From SKUL01 sp964487545 (GTDB lineage: Bacteria > Bacteroidota > Bacteroidia > Flavobacteriales_D > SKUL01), in assembly GCA_964487545.1 (NCBI GenBank), contig CAZARI010000005.1, positions 55,448 to 119,447 on the forward strand: a stretch of DNA of 64,000 bases. The letters are read 5' to 3'. The notes below the pieces were generated by a model, which was not told the origin of the DNA, searched no databases, and worked only from the letters and a program-made list of their open reading frames with translations. Shown here in pieces: positions 7,936 to 16,396 of this stretch; the stretch's first letter is position 1; each line of letters opens with the position of its first letter. The position numbers were made by a program, and so were the translations under genes.

Positions 7936-9780
7936 ATGCGGCTTTTTTTAAAACGCCAGTGTTTGGACAAAGAAGGTGATGTTCACGAACGGTCAGAAAA
8001 AATCTTTCCCATTTGGATATTTGGGCTGATGCTTTTTATGCTCCCACTCACCGTTGCTTCGAATCCACAAACCTATCATGTTCCCGATGAGCTGATCTCA
8101 GAAGTGAACAGGCTCATCTACACGGCCAAATATGACTCTGCCCAACAAGTCACACTTGAGTACCTCAAAAATGAATCCCTGACTGACGAGGAGCGGTTCT
8201 TTGGTCATTTTCTCTATGCCGAAACAATTCGATCCAGTGGCCGACCGGTGGAAGCCGTTAGTGCTTTTAACCTCGTTATCAATATGGCGCACATGATTCC
8301 CCAAAACAAGGAATTGCTGTCGTTGGGGTACAAAGGTCTTGCTGGAGCATATTTCGCCATTCCGGATTATGAAAAAGCCAATGAATTTGCCGAAAAATCC
8401 ATCGCTATCTCGCCCGATTCAACCATTTCAAGTTCAGGTCATGCCACCGTTTACTTAATTACCGGCTACTATCATTTTAACAAAAAAAATTATCCAGAAG
8501 CGCACCGGCAGTATCTCCTGGCCAAGTCAGAATACCTCAAAGTTGGCGCGCGATGCGAGCTTCCACTGGTATACACTAAAATGGCCGAGCTGTTTAACGA
8601 AAAAAACAACGTTTCGCTTGCCATGGCATATATCGATTCCTCACGGCGGGTAAGTACCTCGTGCGATATTATGCTGTATCGCATCCTCACAGAAGAAACC
8701 TGCTACCGCATTCAACGCAAAAACAGAAATTATAGAGAAGCGGTAGAATCTTCTGAAGTGATCGCTGATCTTCATGATCAGATGCGAATTCACGAACAGC
8801 AGATGCGCATGGAGTCGATGGAAAAGGCGTTTTTGCGCCGACTTCAAGAGAGTGAACTCAATAATCTGCGCAGAATCAATGAGAAAAATAAAACCATTCT
8901 CACCAAGCAAAACCAGATCATTTGGATTGCGGTGTCGGCCTCGGCGATTATGGGTGTAATGATGGTTTTGCTGTTTATGGCCCATCAACGTCGGCTGCGC
9001 GCCATGAAAGAACTGGAACAGCTAAATGCCCGATTAGAAGAAAATGTGGTGTCGCGTACCGCTCACCTGGCTGAAGCCAATAAGCGCATCAGCGAACATT
9101 CTGAAGTGGTGTCGCTGCAGAACAAAAAGCTGATGGATTTCTATCACATCATTACGCATAATCTGCGCGCGCCGCTGGCCAATTTAACGGGGTTGATTGC
9201 GCTGATTAAACAATCTTCCGATGAAAAAGAAAAGCAGGATTTAATGGGGCACATCACGGCATCTGTTAGCAGTATGGACAACACCGTAAACCAACTGCTC
9301 GAGGCGATGCAATTGTCGGTGCAGAAAGAGGAAGATTCCGGACCATCAGATTTTGCACAGGCATTTGCTACAGCCGCCGAAGGTTTGAATTCGCAGATTG
9401 AAATTGCCGGAGCTGAAATCACAACCGATTTCACCAAAGCTCCGCTTGTAAAGTACCCTGCCCAGCTATTGGTGAGCTTGTTCCACAATCTGCTTTCAAA
9501 TTCATTAAAATACCGCTCGCCCAGCCGAAAACCGCAGGTCAATGTTCGCTCCTTTGAAGAAGAGGGCAACGTAGTGCTCCGATTTGAAGATAACGGCCTG
9601 GGAATGGACCTTGAAAAATACGGCGATCGCTTATTCAGGGCCGGACGCGTGTTTCATCAACACCCTGAGGCAAAGGGAATTGGATTATACATGACCCACA
9701 TGCAAATGGTGAGCTACGGTGGCAATATTCGCGCAGAAAGTAAGCCAGACCAGGGCACTACTTTTATCGTAACTTTTTAA
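7936..9780 (+). CDS. TPR-containing sensor histidine kinase (orphan)
   Basis: About 614 residues from the ATG at 7936; a GTG at 7906 would add ten. A TAAATTCG sequence at 7898-7905 resembles the -7 box, which favours the ATG. A signal anchor (PIWIFGLMLFMLPLTVA) is followed by a periplasmic region of TPR-like helical repeats (to about residue 310). Then come a second transmembrane helix (IIWIAVSASAIMGVMMVLLF), a coiled coil, a HisKA domain with ITHNLRAPLANL (phosphoacceptor H408) and a HATPase_c domain with N-box HNLLSNSLKY and G-box EDNGLGMD. This is the common Bacteroidota TPR-kinase design. No response regulator is adjacent. Confidence 0.87.
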   Translation: MRLFLKRQCLDKEGDVHERSEKIFPIWIFGLMLFMLPLTVASNPQTYHVPDELISEVNRLIYTAKYDSAQQVTLEYLKNESLTDEERFFGHFLYAETIRSSGRPVEAVSAFNLVINMAHMIPQNKELLSLGYKGLAGAYFAIPDYEKANEFAEKSIAISPDSTISSSGHATVYLITGYYHFNKKNYPEAHRQYLLAKSEYLKVGARCELPLVYTKMAELFNEKNNVSLAMAYIDSSRRVSTSCDIMLYRILTEETCYRIQRKNRNYREAVESSEVIADLHDQMRIHEQQMRMESMEKAFLRRLQESELNNLRRINEKNKTILTKQNQIIWIAVSASAIMGVMMVLLFMAHQRRLRAMKELEQLNARLEENVVSRTAHLAEANKRISEHSEVVSLQNKKLMDFYHIITHNLRAPLANLTGLIALIKQSSDEKEKQDLMGHITASVSSMDNTVNQLLEAMQLSVQKEEDSGPSDFAQAFATAAEGLNSQIEIAGAEITTDFTKAPLVKYPAQLLVSLFHNLLSNSLKYRSPSRKPQVNVRSFEEEGNVVLRFEDNGLGMDLEKYGDRLFRAGRVFHQHPEAKGIGLYMTHMQMVSYGGNIRAESKPDQGTTFIVTF

Positions 9781-9856
9781 GGGGTAACGCGTTCAATTGA
9801 TTAAACTTTAAAATAAACCCGCGGTGGGTGGCGTTTGTTAATAGTTAAAACAAATC

Positions 9857-10564
9857 ATGGACAAACCCGATTTTACAGGAATAAAAGCAGTACTGGTTAA
9901 TTGCACGTTAAAGCGTTCTCCTGACACAAGCCATACTCGCGGGCTGATGGATCTTGCTGCTGGAATCATGAAAAGAGAAGGTGTTCAGATAGATTTCATT
10001 CGAATGGCCGACCACGACGTAGCCACCGGAATCTATCCCGACATGACGGCCCACGGCTGGAGCACCGACGAATGGCCCGAGTTATTTCAAAAAATTATTG
10101 CCGCTGATATTTTGGTTATTGGAAGTCCCATCTGGTTAGGCCAGATTTCGTCTGAAGCAAGAAAATTTATCGAACGACTGTACAGCAACAGTGCAGAGTT
10201 GAACCCTCGCGGTCAGTTTGTGTATTACGGCAAAACCGCGGGCTGTATTATTACCGGCAATGAGGATGGAGTAAAACATTGCGCTTCGGATATTTTGTAT
10301 TCGTTGCAACACATCGGCTACGTTGTTCCGCCTCAGGCCGACTGCGGCTGGGTTGGAGATGTGGGTCCCGGACCAAGCTACCTCGACAATGACTCTGGAG
10401 CTGCCGACAATGATTTTACCAATCGCAACACCACATTTATGACCTATAATTTATTGCACACCGCCGCTATGCTGCGCAAAAATGGCGGTTTCCCTGCTTA
10501 TGGAAACGTTGCAGAACAGTGGGACTCCGGCCAACGGTGGGCATTCGAAAAACGAAATTCATAG
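9857..10564 (+). CDS. flavodoxin/NAD(P)H-dependent FMN reductase-fold protein
   Basis: 235 residues with an alpha/beta flavodoxin-like fold. The early strand AVLVNCTLKRSPDTSHTRGL matches the FMN-phosphate loop of NADPH-dependent FMN reductases, ADILVIGSPIWLGQISS matches the second flavin-contact loop (GSPIWxG), and GKTAGCIITGNEDG the third. It presumably binds FMN and acts as a reductase or quinone/flavin oxidoreductase. It is 24 nt upstream of the DUF427 gene and in line with egtB and egtD, so it appears to be the first gene of the ergothioneine operon; its role there is unknown. Confidence 0.8.
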   Translation: MDKPDFTGIKAVLVNCTLKRSPDTSHTRGLMDLAAGIMKREGVQIDFIRMADHDVATGIYPDMTAHGWSTDEWPELFQKIIAADILVIGSPIWLGQISSEARKFIERLYSNSAELNPRGQFVYYGKTAGCIITGNEDGVKHCASDILYSLQHIGYVVPPQADCGWVGDVGPGPSYLDNDSGAADNDFTNRNTTFMTYNLLHTAAMLRKNGGFPAYGNVAEQWDSGQRWAFEKRNS

Positions 10565-10588
10565 AAACAATCAAAAAAACGCAATAAA

Positions 10589-10870
10589 ATGAAAGCTATT
10601 TGGAACAATAAAGTAATTGCAGAAAGCAATGAAACAGTGGAAGTAGAAGGAAACTTTTACTTCCCTGAAAGCTCAATTAACAGAGAAGTACTCAAGGAGT
10701 CGAATCATTTTAGTTTATGTCCGAGAAATGGAAAAGCACGATATTTTCACATTCAGGTCAACGGACAAACAAATAAAGACGCTGCCTGGGTTTACCCTGC
10801 ACCCCGTCATGCAAAAGAAATTGAAGGGCGACTCGCATTCTGGAAAGGAGTAGAAGTACTCGATCGATGA
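10589..10870 (+). CDS. DUF427 domain protein
   Basis: 93 residues, normal for a single DUF427 domain. It shows the typical opening KAIWNNKVIAESNETVEVEGNFYFP (quoted only to residue 18 in the motif sense: KAIWNNKVIAESN), the Trp/Tyr-rich middle and the terminal FWKGVEV. DUF427 proteins are small beta-rich proteins of unknown biochemical function, sometimes annotated as nucleotidyltransferase-like. The stop overlaps the egtB start by 4 nt (ATGA), so the two are translationally coupled. Confidence 0.85.
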   Translation: MKAIWNNKVIAESNETVEVEGNFYFPESSINREVLKESNHFSLCPRNGKARYFHIQVNGQTNKDAAWVYPAPRHAKEIEGRLAFWKGVEVLDR

Positions 10871-12018
10871 GTTCGCTTGCACGGCTTTTTGCCGACGTAA
10901 GAAAAAAAACGGAAGCGCTCTGTTTGCCGCTTCAACCGGCTGATTACATCCCTCAGCCGGTTTATTTTGTTAGCCCTCCCAAGTGGCATCTGGCCCATAC
11001 CACCTGGTTTTTTGAGGAGTTTATTCTCAAAAAATACATCAAAGGATACACGGTTTTCAACGATCAGTTTTCACATCTCTTTAACAGTTATTACAACAGC
11101 GTTGGCGAGCGTACCGTCCGCGACCACCGAGGAAGCATTACTCGACCTGGGGTGGACGAAGTGTATAGCTACCGACATTTTGTTACCGAACAAGTCCTGA
11201 AACTCATCGGTGAAAATTCGTCGTCCGAGCTATTGGATATCTTGCAGCTTGGCATTAATCACGAGCAGCAGCATCAGGAGTTGTTGTTGATGGATTTAAA
11301 ATACACGTTGAGCATTCACCCTTTTCACCCGGTTTATGATCGCAACGCTGATTTCCCCACAACTGACCATAGCCCAAAAGGGTGGATACAAATGAACGAG
11401 GGGATTTATGAAATCGGATACAATGGTGATGGCTTTTGTTATGACAACGAACTTGGCGTGCACAAACAATATCTGCACGGATATGAAATTTCTGCCTCTC
11501 TTGTCACGAACAAAGCCTATCGTGAATTTGTTGAAGGGGGTGGATATGAAAACTTTCGTTACTGGCTCGATGAGGCCTGGGCGTGGATACATTCCGAAAA
11601 AATTTCAAAGCCCTTGTACTGGAAAAAAATCGACAACAAATGGTTTCAGTTTACCTTGGCCGGATTGAAACCACTTGCCGACGAGGCACCGGTAACGCAT
11701 ATATCCTATTATGAAGCCGCTGCTTTTGCACAGTGGATGGGAATGCGCCTGCCCACAGAATTTGAGTGGGAAGCTGCTGCTCCGCAATTGAAATGGGGCG
11801 AACGTTGGGAACATACTGCCTCGGCATACCTCCCGTATCGCGGCTTTCGAATAGCTGAGGGTGCAACTGGCGAGTACAACGGAAAATTCATGATCAACCA
11901 AATGGTGCTGCGAGGCGCTTCAGTAATCACCCCTTCAAATCACAGCCGTGTGACCTACCGAAACTTTTTTCACCCACAGTTGCGGTGGCATTTTTCAGGA
12001 ATCAGGCTGGTTAAATGA
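10867..12018 (+). CDS. egtB: ergothioneine biosynthesis sulfoxide synthase EgtB
   Basis: 383 residues. The N-terminal DinB-like helical bundle carries the iron-binding three-His set: HLAHTTWFFEEF and HEQQHQELLLMDL (H-x3-H). The C-terminal formylglycine-generating-enzyme-like domain includes MRLPTEFEWE and ends in the EgtB-type tail NHSRVTYRNFF..LRWHFSGIRL. EgtB is a non-heme iron enzyme joining trimethylhistidine (hercynine) to cysteine or gamma-glutamylcysteine with O2 to give a sulfoxide. It starts inside the DUF427 stop and lies 11 nt before egtD. No EgtE lyase is in the operon. Confidence 0.92.
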   Translation: MSSLARLFADVRKKTEALCLPLQPADYIPQPVYFVSPPKWHLAHTTWFFEEFILKKYIKGYTVFNDQFSHLFNSYYNSVGERTVRDHRGSITRPGVDEVYSYRHFVTEQVLKLIGENSSSELLDILQLGINHEQQHQELLLMDLKYTLSIHPFHPVYDRNADFPTTDHSPKGWIQMNEGIYEIGYNGDGFCYDNELGVHKQYLHGYEISASLVTNKAYREFVEGGGYENFRYWLDEAWAWIHSEKISKPLYWKKIDNKWFQFTLAGLKPLADEAPVTHISYYEAAAFAQWMGMRLPTEFEWEAAAPQLKWGERWEHTASAYLPYRGFRIAEGATGEYNGKFMINQMVLRGASVITPSNHSRVTYRNFFHPQLRWHFSGIRLVK

Positions 12019-12029
12019 TATAAATTATA

Positions 12030-12977
12030 ATGACTGAAACGTTCAAAACAGACGTAGACCAAGGGTTGAGCAGCAACCCGAAAATGTTGCCTTCAAAATA
12101 TTTTTACGACTTGCAGGGTGATGAGCTGTTTGTACGGATTATGAATCTGCCGGAATATTACCTGACCCGCGCAGAAATGGAGATTTTCAGTGAGCAAACC
12201 GCAGCAATGGTTCAGGCATTTGAGCTGAAACCAGATCACTCTTTTGAGTTGGTGGAATTGGGAGCCGGAGATGGCTCTAAAACCAAAAAGTTGTTGGCCT
12301 ACCTGCTCGAGAATGGTTATCAGTTTGACTATATTCCCGTGGATATTTCACCCAATGCGCTTGCCGACCTCAAATCATCGCTTCAAAAAGAATTGCCCCA
12401 ACTTTCGGTTCATCCCGTTCAGGGTGATTATTTCGATGTGCTAAGCCGTCTGAGCCATACCGATAAACGGCGTGTGGTGTTATTTCTGGGCTCTAATCTG
12501 GGCAATATGAGCGATGCCCGCGCCGAACAATTTATTAGCGCGATGTCCAATAATATGAATGAAGGTGATCGACTGCTGCTTGGGCTGGATTTAATTAAAG
12601 ACCCTGAAATTGTCATTCCGGCCTATGACGACGCGCAAGGTATTACCGCGGCATTTAATCTCAACTTGCTGCACCGCATTAACCGCGAGCTCGACGGCAA
12701 TTTTATTCCAGATCAGTTTAAGCATGTGGTCACCTACTCTGCCGAAGAAGGGGTAGTGCGCAGTTACTTGCAAAGTACGGCCGATCAGCAGGTGTATATC
12801 CAGGCGCTGGATAAGCGTTTCCATTTTGAACAGGGAGAAAAAATACACACCGAAATTTCAAGAAAGTATAACGATGATCTGGTGAAGCAATTTCTAACCA
12901 ATACACCGCTCATCATTCAAAAAAAACTAACGGACAGCAAAGCTTATTTTGCCGATTTTGTGCTGATGAAGGGTTGA
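12030..12977 (+). CDS. egtD: L-histidine N-alpha-methyltransferase EgtD
   Basis: 315 residues, full length for EgtD. It contains the family start LPSKYFYDLQGDELF, the substrate motif NLPEYYLTRAE, the SAM-binding loop LVELGAGDGSKTKKLL and LFLGSNLGNM. EgtD trimethylates histidine to hercynine, the first committed step of ergothioneine synthesis, feeding EgtB encoded 11 nt upstream. The pair therefore supports production of the thiol antioxidant ergothioneine. Confidence 0.93.
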   Translation: MTETFKTDVDQGLSSNPKMLPSKYFYDLQGDELFVRIMNLPEYYLTRAEMEIFSEQTAAMVQAFELKPDHSFELVELGAGDGSKTKKLLAYLLENGYQFDYIPVDISPNALADLKSSLQKELPQLSVHPVQGDYFDVLSRLSHTDKRRVVLFLGSNLGNMSDARAEQFISAMSNNMNEGDRLLLGLDLIKDPEIVIPAYDDAQGITAAFNLNLLHRINRELDGNFIPDQFKHVVTYSAEEGVVRSYLQSTADQQVYIQALDKRFHFEQGEKIHTEISRKYNDDLVKQFLTNTPLIIQKKLTDSKAYFADFVLMKG

Positions 12978-13016
12978 TCGTAGCGTTTATTTTTCATCAC
13001 CCGATTACAAAAACCT

Positions 13017-13024
13017 TATCTTTG
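13017..13024 (+). promoter_or_regulatory. -7 promoter box TATCTTTG upstream of the helicase
   Basis: Exact match to the Bacteroidota -7 consensus TAnnTTTG, 59 nt before the helicase ATG. This implies a leader of roughly 55 nt, unlike several other genes in the window whose box abuts the start codon. Confidence 0.55.
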
Positions 13025-13083
13025 CACTTTTATTTAGTAGGGTCCACAAACTTCTCCGGCCCAAACTCAACCCAAACTTTTAT

Positions 13084-14364
13084 ATGACATTTGAAAATCT
13101 CAACCTGAACCCATCATTGCTAAAGGCAGTGGAGGGAGAAGGTTATTCCGCGCCTACACCTATTCAGGAAAAGGCCATACCCATAGTTTTACAAGGAAAT
13201 GATTTGCTGGGCTGTGCCCAAACAGGAACCGGAAAAACCGCGGCATTTGCCATTCCGATTTTGCAATTGTTGCAAAATGAAACCACGGTGCGCAATGGAA
13301 GCAGACGCGGCCAACGAAAAATTCGCGCACTTATCGTTACCCCAACGCGTGAGCTGGCCATCCAGATTGCCGAAAGTTTTGAAGCCTACGGAAAACATAC
13401 CGGACTTACCAATACGGTTATTTTTGGAGGGGTGAAACAAGGCGGCCAAACCAATGTGCTTAACCGCGGTGTGGATATTCTGGTGGCCACGCCGGGCCGA
13501 TTACTCGATTTAATTGGTCAGGGCTTTATCAGTCTCAACGACCTCAGTATTTTTGTGCTTGATGAGGCCGACCGGATGCTCGATATGGGATTTATTAATG
13601 ATGTTCGCAAGATCATAAAACTACTTCCTCCAAAACGACAAACCCTGTTGTTTTCGGCAACCATGCCCGACGATATTGTGAAACTGGCGCAAAGCATGCT
13701 CACCAGTCCAAAACGGGTAGATATCACCCCCCAGTCCACTACTGCCGAAACCATTGAGCAGGAAGTATATTTTGTAGATAAAAACCATAAAAACGACTTG
13801 CTGCTTCACCTGATCAAATTGAATGATATGAAGGCAGTGCTTGTGTTTACCCGTACAAAATACGGTGCCGATAAAGTGGTGCGCTGGCTTTCTAAGAACA
13901 GCATTCCGGCCGAGGCCATTCACGGAAACAAATCACAGAATCATCGCCAGCGTGCACTCAATAACTTTAAAAACGGTAAAACCCGCGTGCTGGTGGCAAC
14001 GGATATTGCAGCCCGCGGAATTGATGTTGACGGTTTGTCATACGTCATTAATTTTGAGATTCCGAACATTTCCGAAACCTATGTTCACCGCATTGGTCGT
14101 ACCGGTCGTGCAGGCGCCGAAGGAAAAGCCATTTCCCTTTGTATGCCCGAAGAAGTGAAAGATTGGCGCGCCATTGAAAAGCTCATCGGGATAAAAGTTC
14201 CGGTGATTTCAGATCACGATTGGGAGTCGGAAAGTCCGGGTGTATATCGTGCAGCACCAAAAGCCGAAAAAACCCATAACCGGGCAGGTAGCCGTCCCCA
14301 GCGTTCTGAAAGTACCCCTCGAACGGGGCGAAGAGATCACCGCAACCGCCGGTCGAACCAATAG
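13084..14364 (+). CDS. DEAD-box RNA helicase (RhlE-like)
   Basis: 426 residues with the full DEAD-box motif set: Q-motif (PTPIQEKAIP), motif I AQTGTGKT, Ia PTRELAIQ, II VLDEADRM, III FSATMP, IV VLVFTRTK, V ATDIAARGIDV and VI HRIGRTGRAG. A basic, Arg/Ser-rich tail follows (about 390-426). The arrangement matches the RhlE subfamily abundant in Bacteroidota, which remodels RNA during ribosome assembly and RNA decay. A -7 box lies at 13017-13024 with a 5' leader, suggesting possible leader-based or cold-shock control. Confidence 0.9.
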   Translation: MTFENLNLNPSLLKAVEGEGYSAPTPIQEKAIPIVLQGNDLLGCAQTGTGKTAAFAIPILQLLQNETTVRNGSRRGQRKIRALIVTPTRELAIQIAESFEAYGKHTGLTNTVIFGGVKQGGQTNVLNRGVDILVATPGRLLDLIGQGFISLNDLSIFVLDEADRMLDMGFINDVRKIIKLLPPKRQTLLFSATMPDDIVKLAQSMLTSPKRVDITPQSTTAETIEQEVYFVDKNHKNDLLLHLIKLNDMKAVLVFTRTKYGADKVVRWLSKNSIPAEAIHGNKSQNHRQRALNNFKNGKTRVLVATDIAARGIDVDGLSYVINFEIPNISETYVHRIGRTGRAGAEGKAISLCMPEEVKDWRAIEKLIGIKVPVISDHDWESESPGVYRAAPKAEKTHNRAGSRPQRSESTPRTGRRDHRNRRSNQ

Positions 14365-14436
14365 AGAATTTTTCGTCACCGGAAAATCCACAACATTTCT
14401 ACAGAATTATTAGCTACAATTGACGAAATTGAAGCC

Positions 14437-15117
14437 GTGAAACTGTTAATTGTTGAAGATAACAACCGGCTGTTGGATACGATTCAGCAAACCTTAAGTG
14501 CTGCCGGATTTTTGTGTGAGATAGCCGATAGCTTTTTGTCCGCTCGCGAAAAACTGGCACTGTATCGTTATGATTTGATTGTGGTAGACATCAACCTGCC
14601 CGACGGATCGGGTTTGGAGTTGATAAAAGCCTGCAAGTCGAACGCACCCGAAACAGGGATTGTTGTTATTTCTGCCCGCAATTCGATCGATAATAAAGTA
14701 GAAGGATTAGAGCTGGGGGCCGACGATTACTTGACCAAGCCCTTCGATATAGCCGAATTGATTGCACGTGTCAAGTCGGTTATTCGCCGTCGCAACTTTA
14801 AAGGAGATCAAGTGGTGTGCAGCAATGGAATTTCGGTAGAAACCCAGGCGCGAGAAGTGTTTGTAAATGATACCTCAGTTGATCTGACCCGCAGCGAATA
14901 CAACATTCTGCTTTTTCTATTGTCTAATCCAAACCGCGTGCTCACCAAAGAGAGTATAGCCGAACACATTTGGGGCGACAACATGGACCTGGTGGATTCG
15001 TTCGATTTTATCTACTCGCACATCAAAAATCTCAAAAAGAAAATCACCGATGCCGGTGGCGCCAATCCGGTGAAAACAGTGTATGGAGTGGGTTACAAAT
15101 GGGCCGACGAAGAATGA
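14437..15117 (+). CDS. OmpR-family response regulator
   Basis: 226 residues. Receiver domain with acidic pocket VEDNN, phosphoacceptor D51 (IVVDINLPDGSG) and K in DYLTKPFD, followed by a winged-helix DNA-binding domain (LTRSEYNILLFLL; GVGYKW end). It begins with GTG (14437); no in-frame ATG is near. The stop overlaps the kinase start by 4 nt (ATGA), so it is cotranscribed with its partner kinase. The regulon is unknown. Confidence 0.9.
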   Translation: MKLLIVEDNNRLLDTIQQTLSAAGFLCEIADSFLSAREKLALYRYDLIVVDINLPDGSGLELIKACKSNAPETGIVVISARNSIDNKVEGLELGADDYLTKPFDIAELIARVKSVIRRRNFKGDQVVCSNGISVETQAREVFVNDTSVDLTRSEYNILLFLLSNPNRVLTKESIAEHIWGDNMDLVDSFDFIYSHIKNLKKKITDAGGANPVKTVYGVGYKWADEE

Positions 15118-16343
15118 AACTGATCAAACGCACATACTTGCTGGCTGCATTTTGGTTGCTTCCGGTGCTTGTGTTAGGAAGCGTGTTCAGCTTTTTTGTG
15201 ATTCAGTACATCAATATTGAAGAAACCGACGAATTTCTAACTTATGAAATGGAACGGTTGCAGAAATATCACAAAGAAAATTACCTGCTTCCAGAGTATC
15301 ATAAGGTTGCCGACATCCTTCAAGATACCTACTATCCCACGCCGATTTTTAAAGACACCATGATGCTCGAACCAGGAGATAATGAGTTGGTGCCACACCG
15401 CGAACTGCACTTTTCTATAAACCACAAGGGCCGCGATTTTGGAATTGTGTTGCGCCACCTGATGCCCGGAAAGGACGACATCGCCGAAGGGGCATTGCTC
15501 ATTGTTAGCGGCTTGATGGTGCTGGTGATATTGGTGTTGTGGCTGAGCATTTCATTTGCCAATAAGCTGCTTTGGAAGGATTTTTATCATACGCTGCAAA
15601 AACTGGTTCATTTTCGCATCACACAACCGATTCCGCAACTTCCCGATTCCAATATTCACGAATTTAGGGTACTGAATGAAACAGTGCGAACATGGCTAAA
15701 GAAAGTGTCTGACGATTACCATCACAACAAGGAATTTAATGAAAATGTCTCACACGAACTACAAACACAGCTCGCCGTCATCCGCACGCATACCGAAAAA
15801 CTGCTTAACGAAGCGCATGAAGGCGATAGGCGGCTTCAGGATTTGCAACGTATTTATGAGGCGTCGAACAGCCTGACCCGATTTCAGAAGTCGTTGTTAT
15901 TATTGAGTAAAATCAACAATTTGGAATTTAGCAATAAGGAGCGGGTAAACTTGGCGGAAACCGTAATTGCTACATTGAAAATTTACGAAGATGCAATTGG
16001 CGTGCGCGAGGTGCGGCTCGATTCAGAATTGCATCCCCTGGAGGTGAAAATGGATCGCGGTTTGGCCGAGATCATGATTGGAAATCTGATAAAGAACGCC
16101 GTAAAACACAATGTTCAAAAAGGATTCATCAACATTCAGCTCACAGAGAATGCATTGATTATCGAAAACTCAGGTGCAATCCTAACAGAAAAACCCGAAA
16201 TGCTGATCGACCGATTTAGAAAAGGCAGCAGTGGTGGTCATGGCATCGGACTGGCCATTGTAAAACAAGTTTGTGATATTAATCATTTCGAACTCAGCTA
16301 CGAATTGACCGGAGGACGGCACCGGATTTCCATAAAGGTTTAA
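15114..16343 (+). CDS. sensor histidine kinase, partner of the upstream regulator
   Basis: About 409 residues from the ATG at 15114 (ATGA overlap). Two transmembrane segments (about residues 7-30 and 125-147) flank a periplasmic sensor of roughly 95 residues. HisKA motif VSHELQTQLAVIRTH carries the phosphoacceptor His, with Gln replacing the usual Pro after Leu-Gln/Arg-Thr. The HATPase_c domain has N-box IGNLIKNAVKH and G2 box GGHGIGLAIVKQ. The first G-box is short (ENSGAIL), as in the reduced Bacteroidota kinases. Confidence 0.88.
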   Translation: MKLIKRTYLLAAFWLLPVLVLGSVFSFFVIQYINIEETDEFLTYEMERLQKYHKENYLLPEYHKVADILQDTYYPTPIFKDTMMLEPGDNELVPHRELHFSINHKGRDFGIVLRHLMPGKDDIAEGALLIVSGLMVLVILVLWLSISFANKLLWKDFYHTLQKLVHFRITQPIPQLPDSNIHEFRVLNETVRTWLKKVSDDYHHNKEFNENVSHELQTQLAVIRTHTEKLLNEAHEGDRRLQDLQRIYEASNSLTRFQKSLLLLSKINNLEFSNKERVNLAETVIATLKIYEDAIGVREVRLDSELHPLEVKMDRGLAEIMIGNLIKNAVKHNVQKGFINIQLTENALIIENSGAILTEKPEMLIDRFRKGSSGGHGIGLAIVKQVCDINHFELSYELTGGRHRISIKV

Positions 16344-16383
16344 TAAAGTGTATTAGGTTCAAGTACTAAAACGGTGGTAATCG

Positions 16384-16391
16384 TATCTTTA
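16384..16391 (+). promoter_or_regulatory. -7-like box TATCTTTA abutting the CotH gene start
   Basis: One mismatch to TAnnTTTG, ending 5 nt before the GTG start at 16397. It predicts an almost leaderless transcript and supports the GTG as the real start. Confidence 0.45.
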
Positions 16392-16396
16392 ACGCC

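Noticed and set aside
14970..15113. Longer start for the second kinase
   Set aside because: The first 48 codons translate the regulator gene in another frame; the ATG at 15114 gives the normal ATGA overlap and a proper N-terminal membrane helix.
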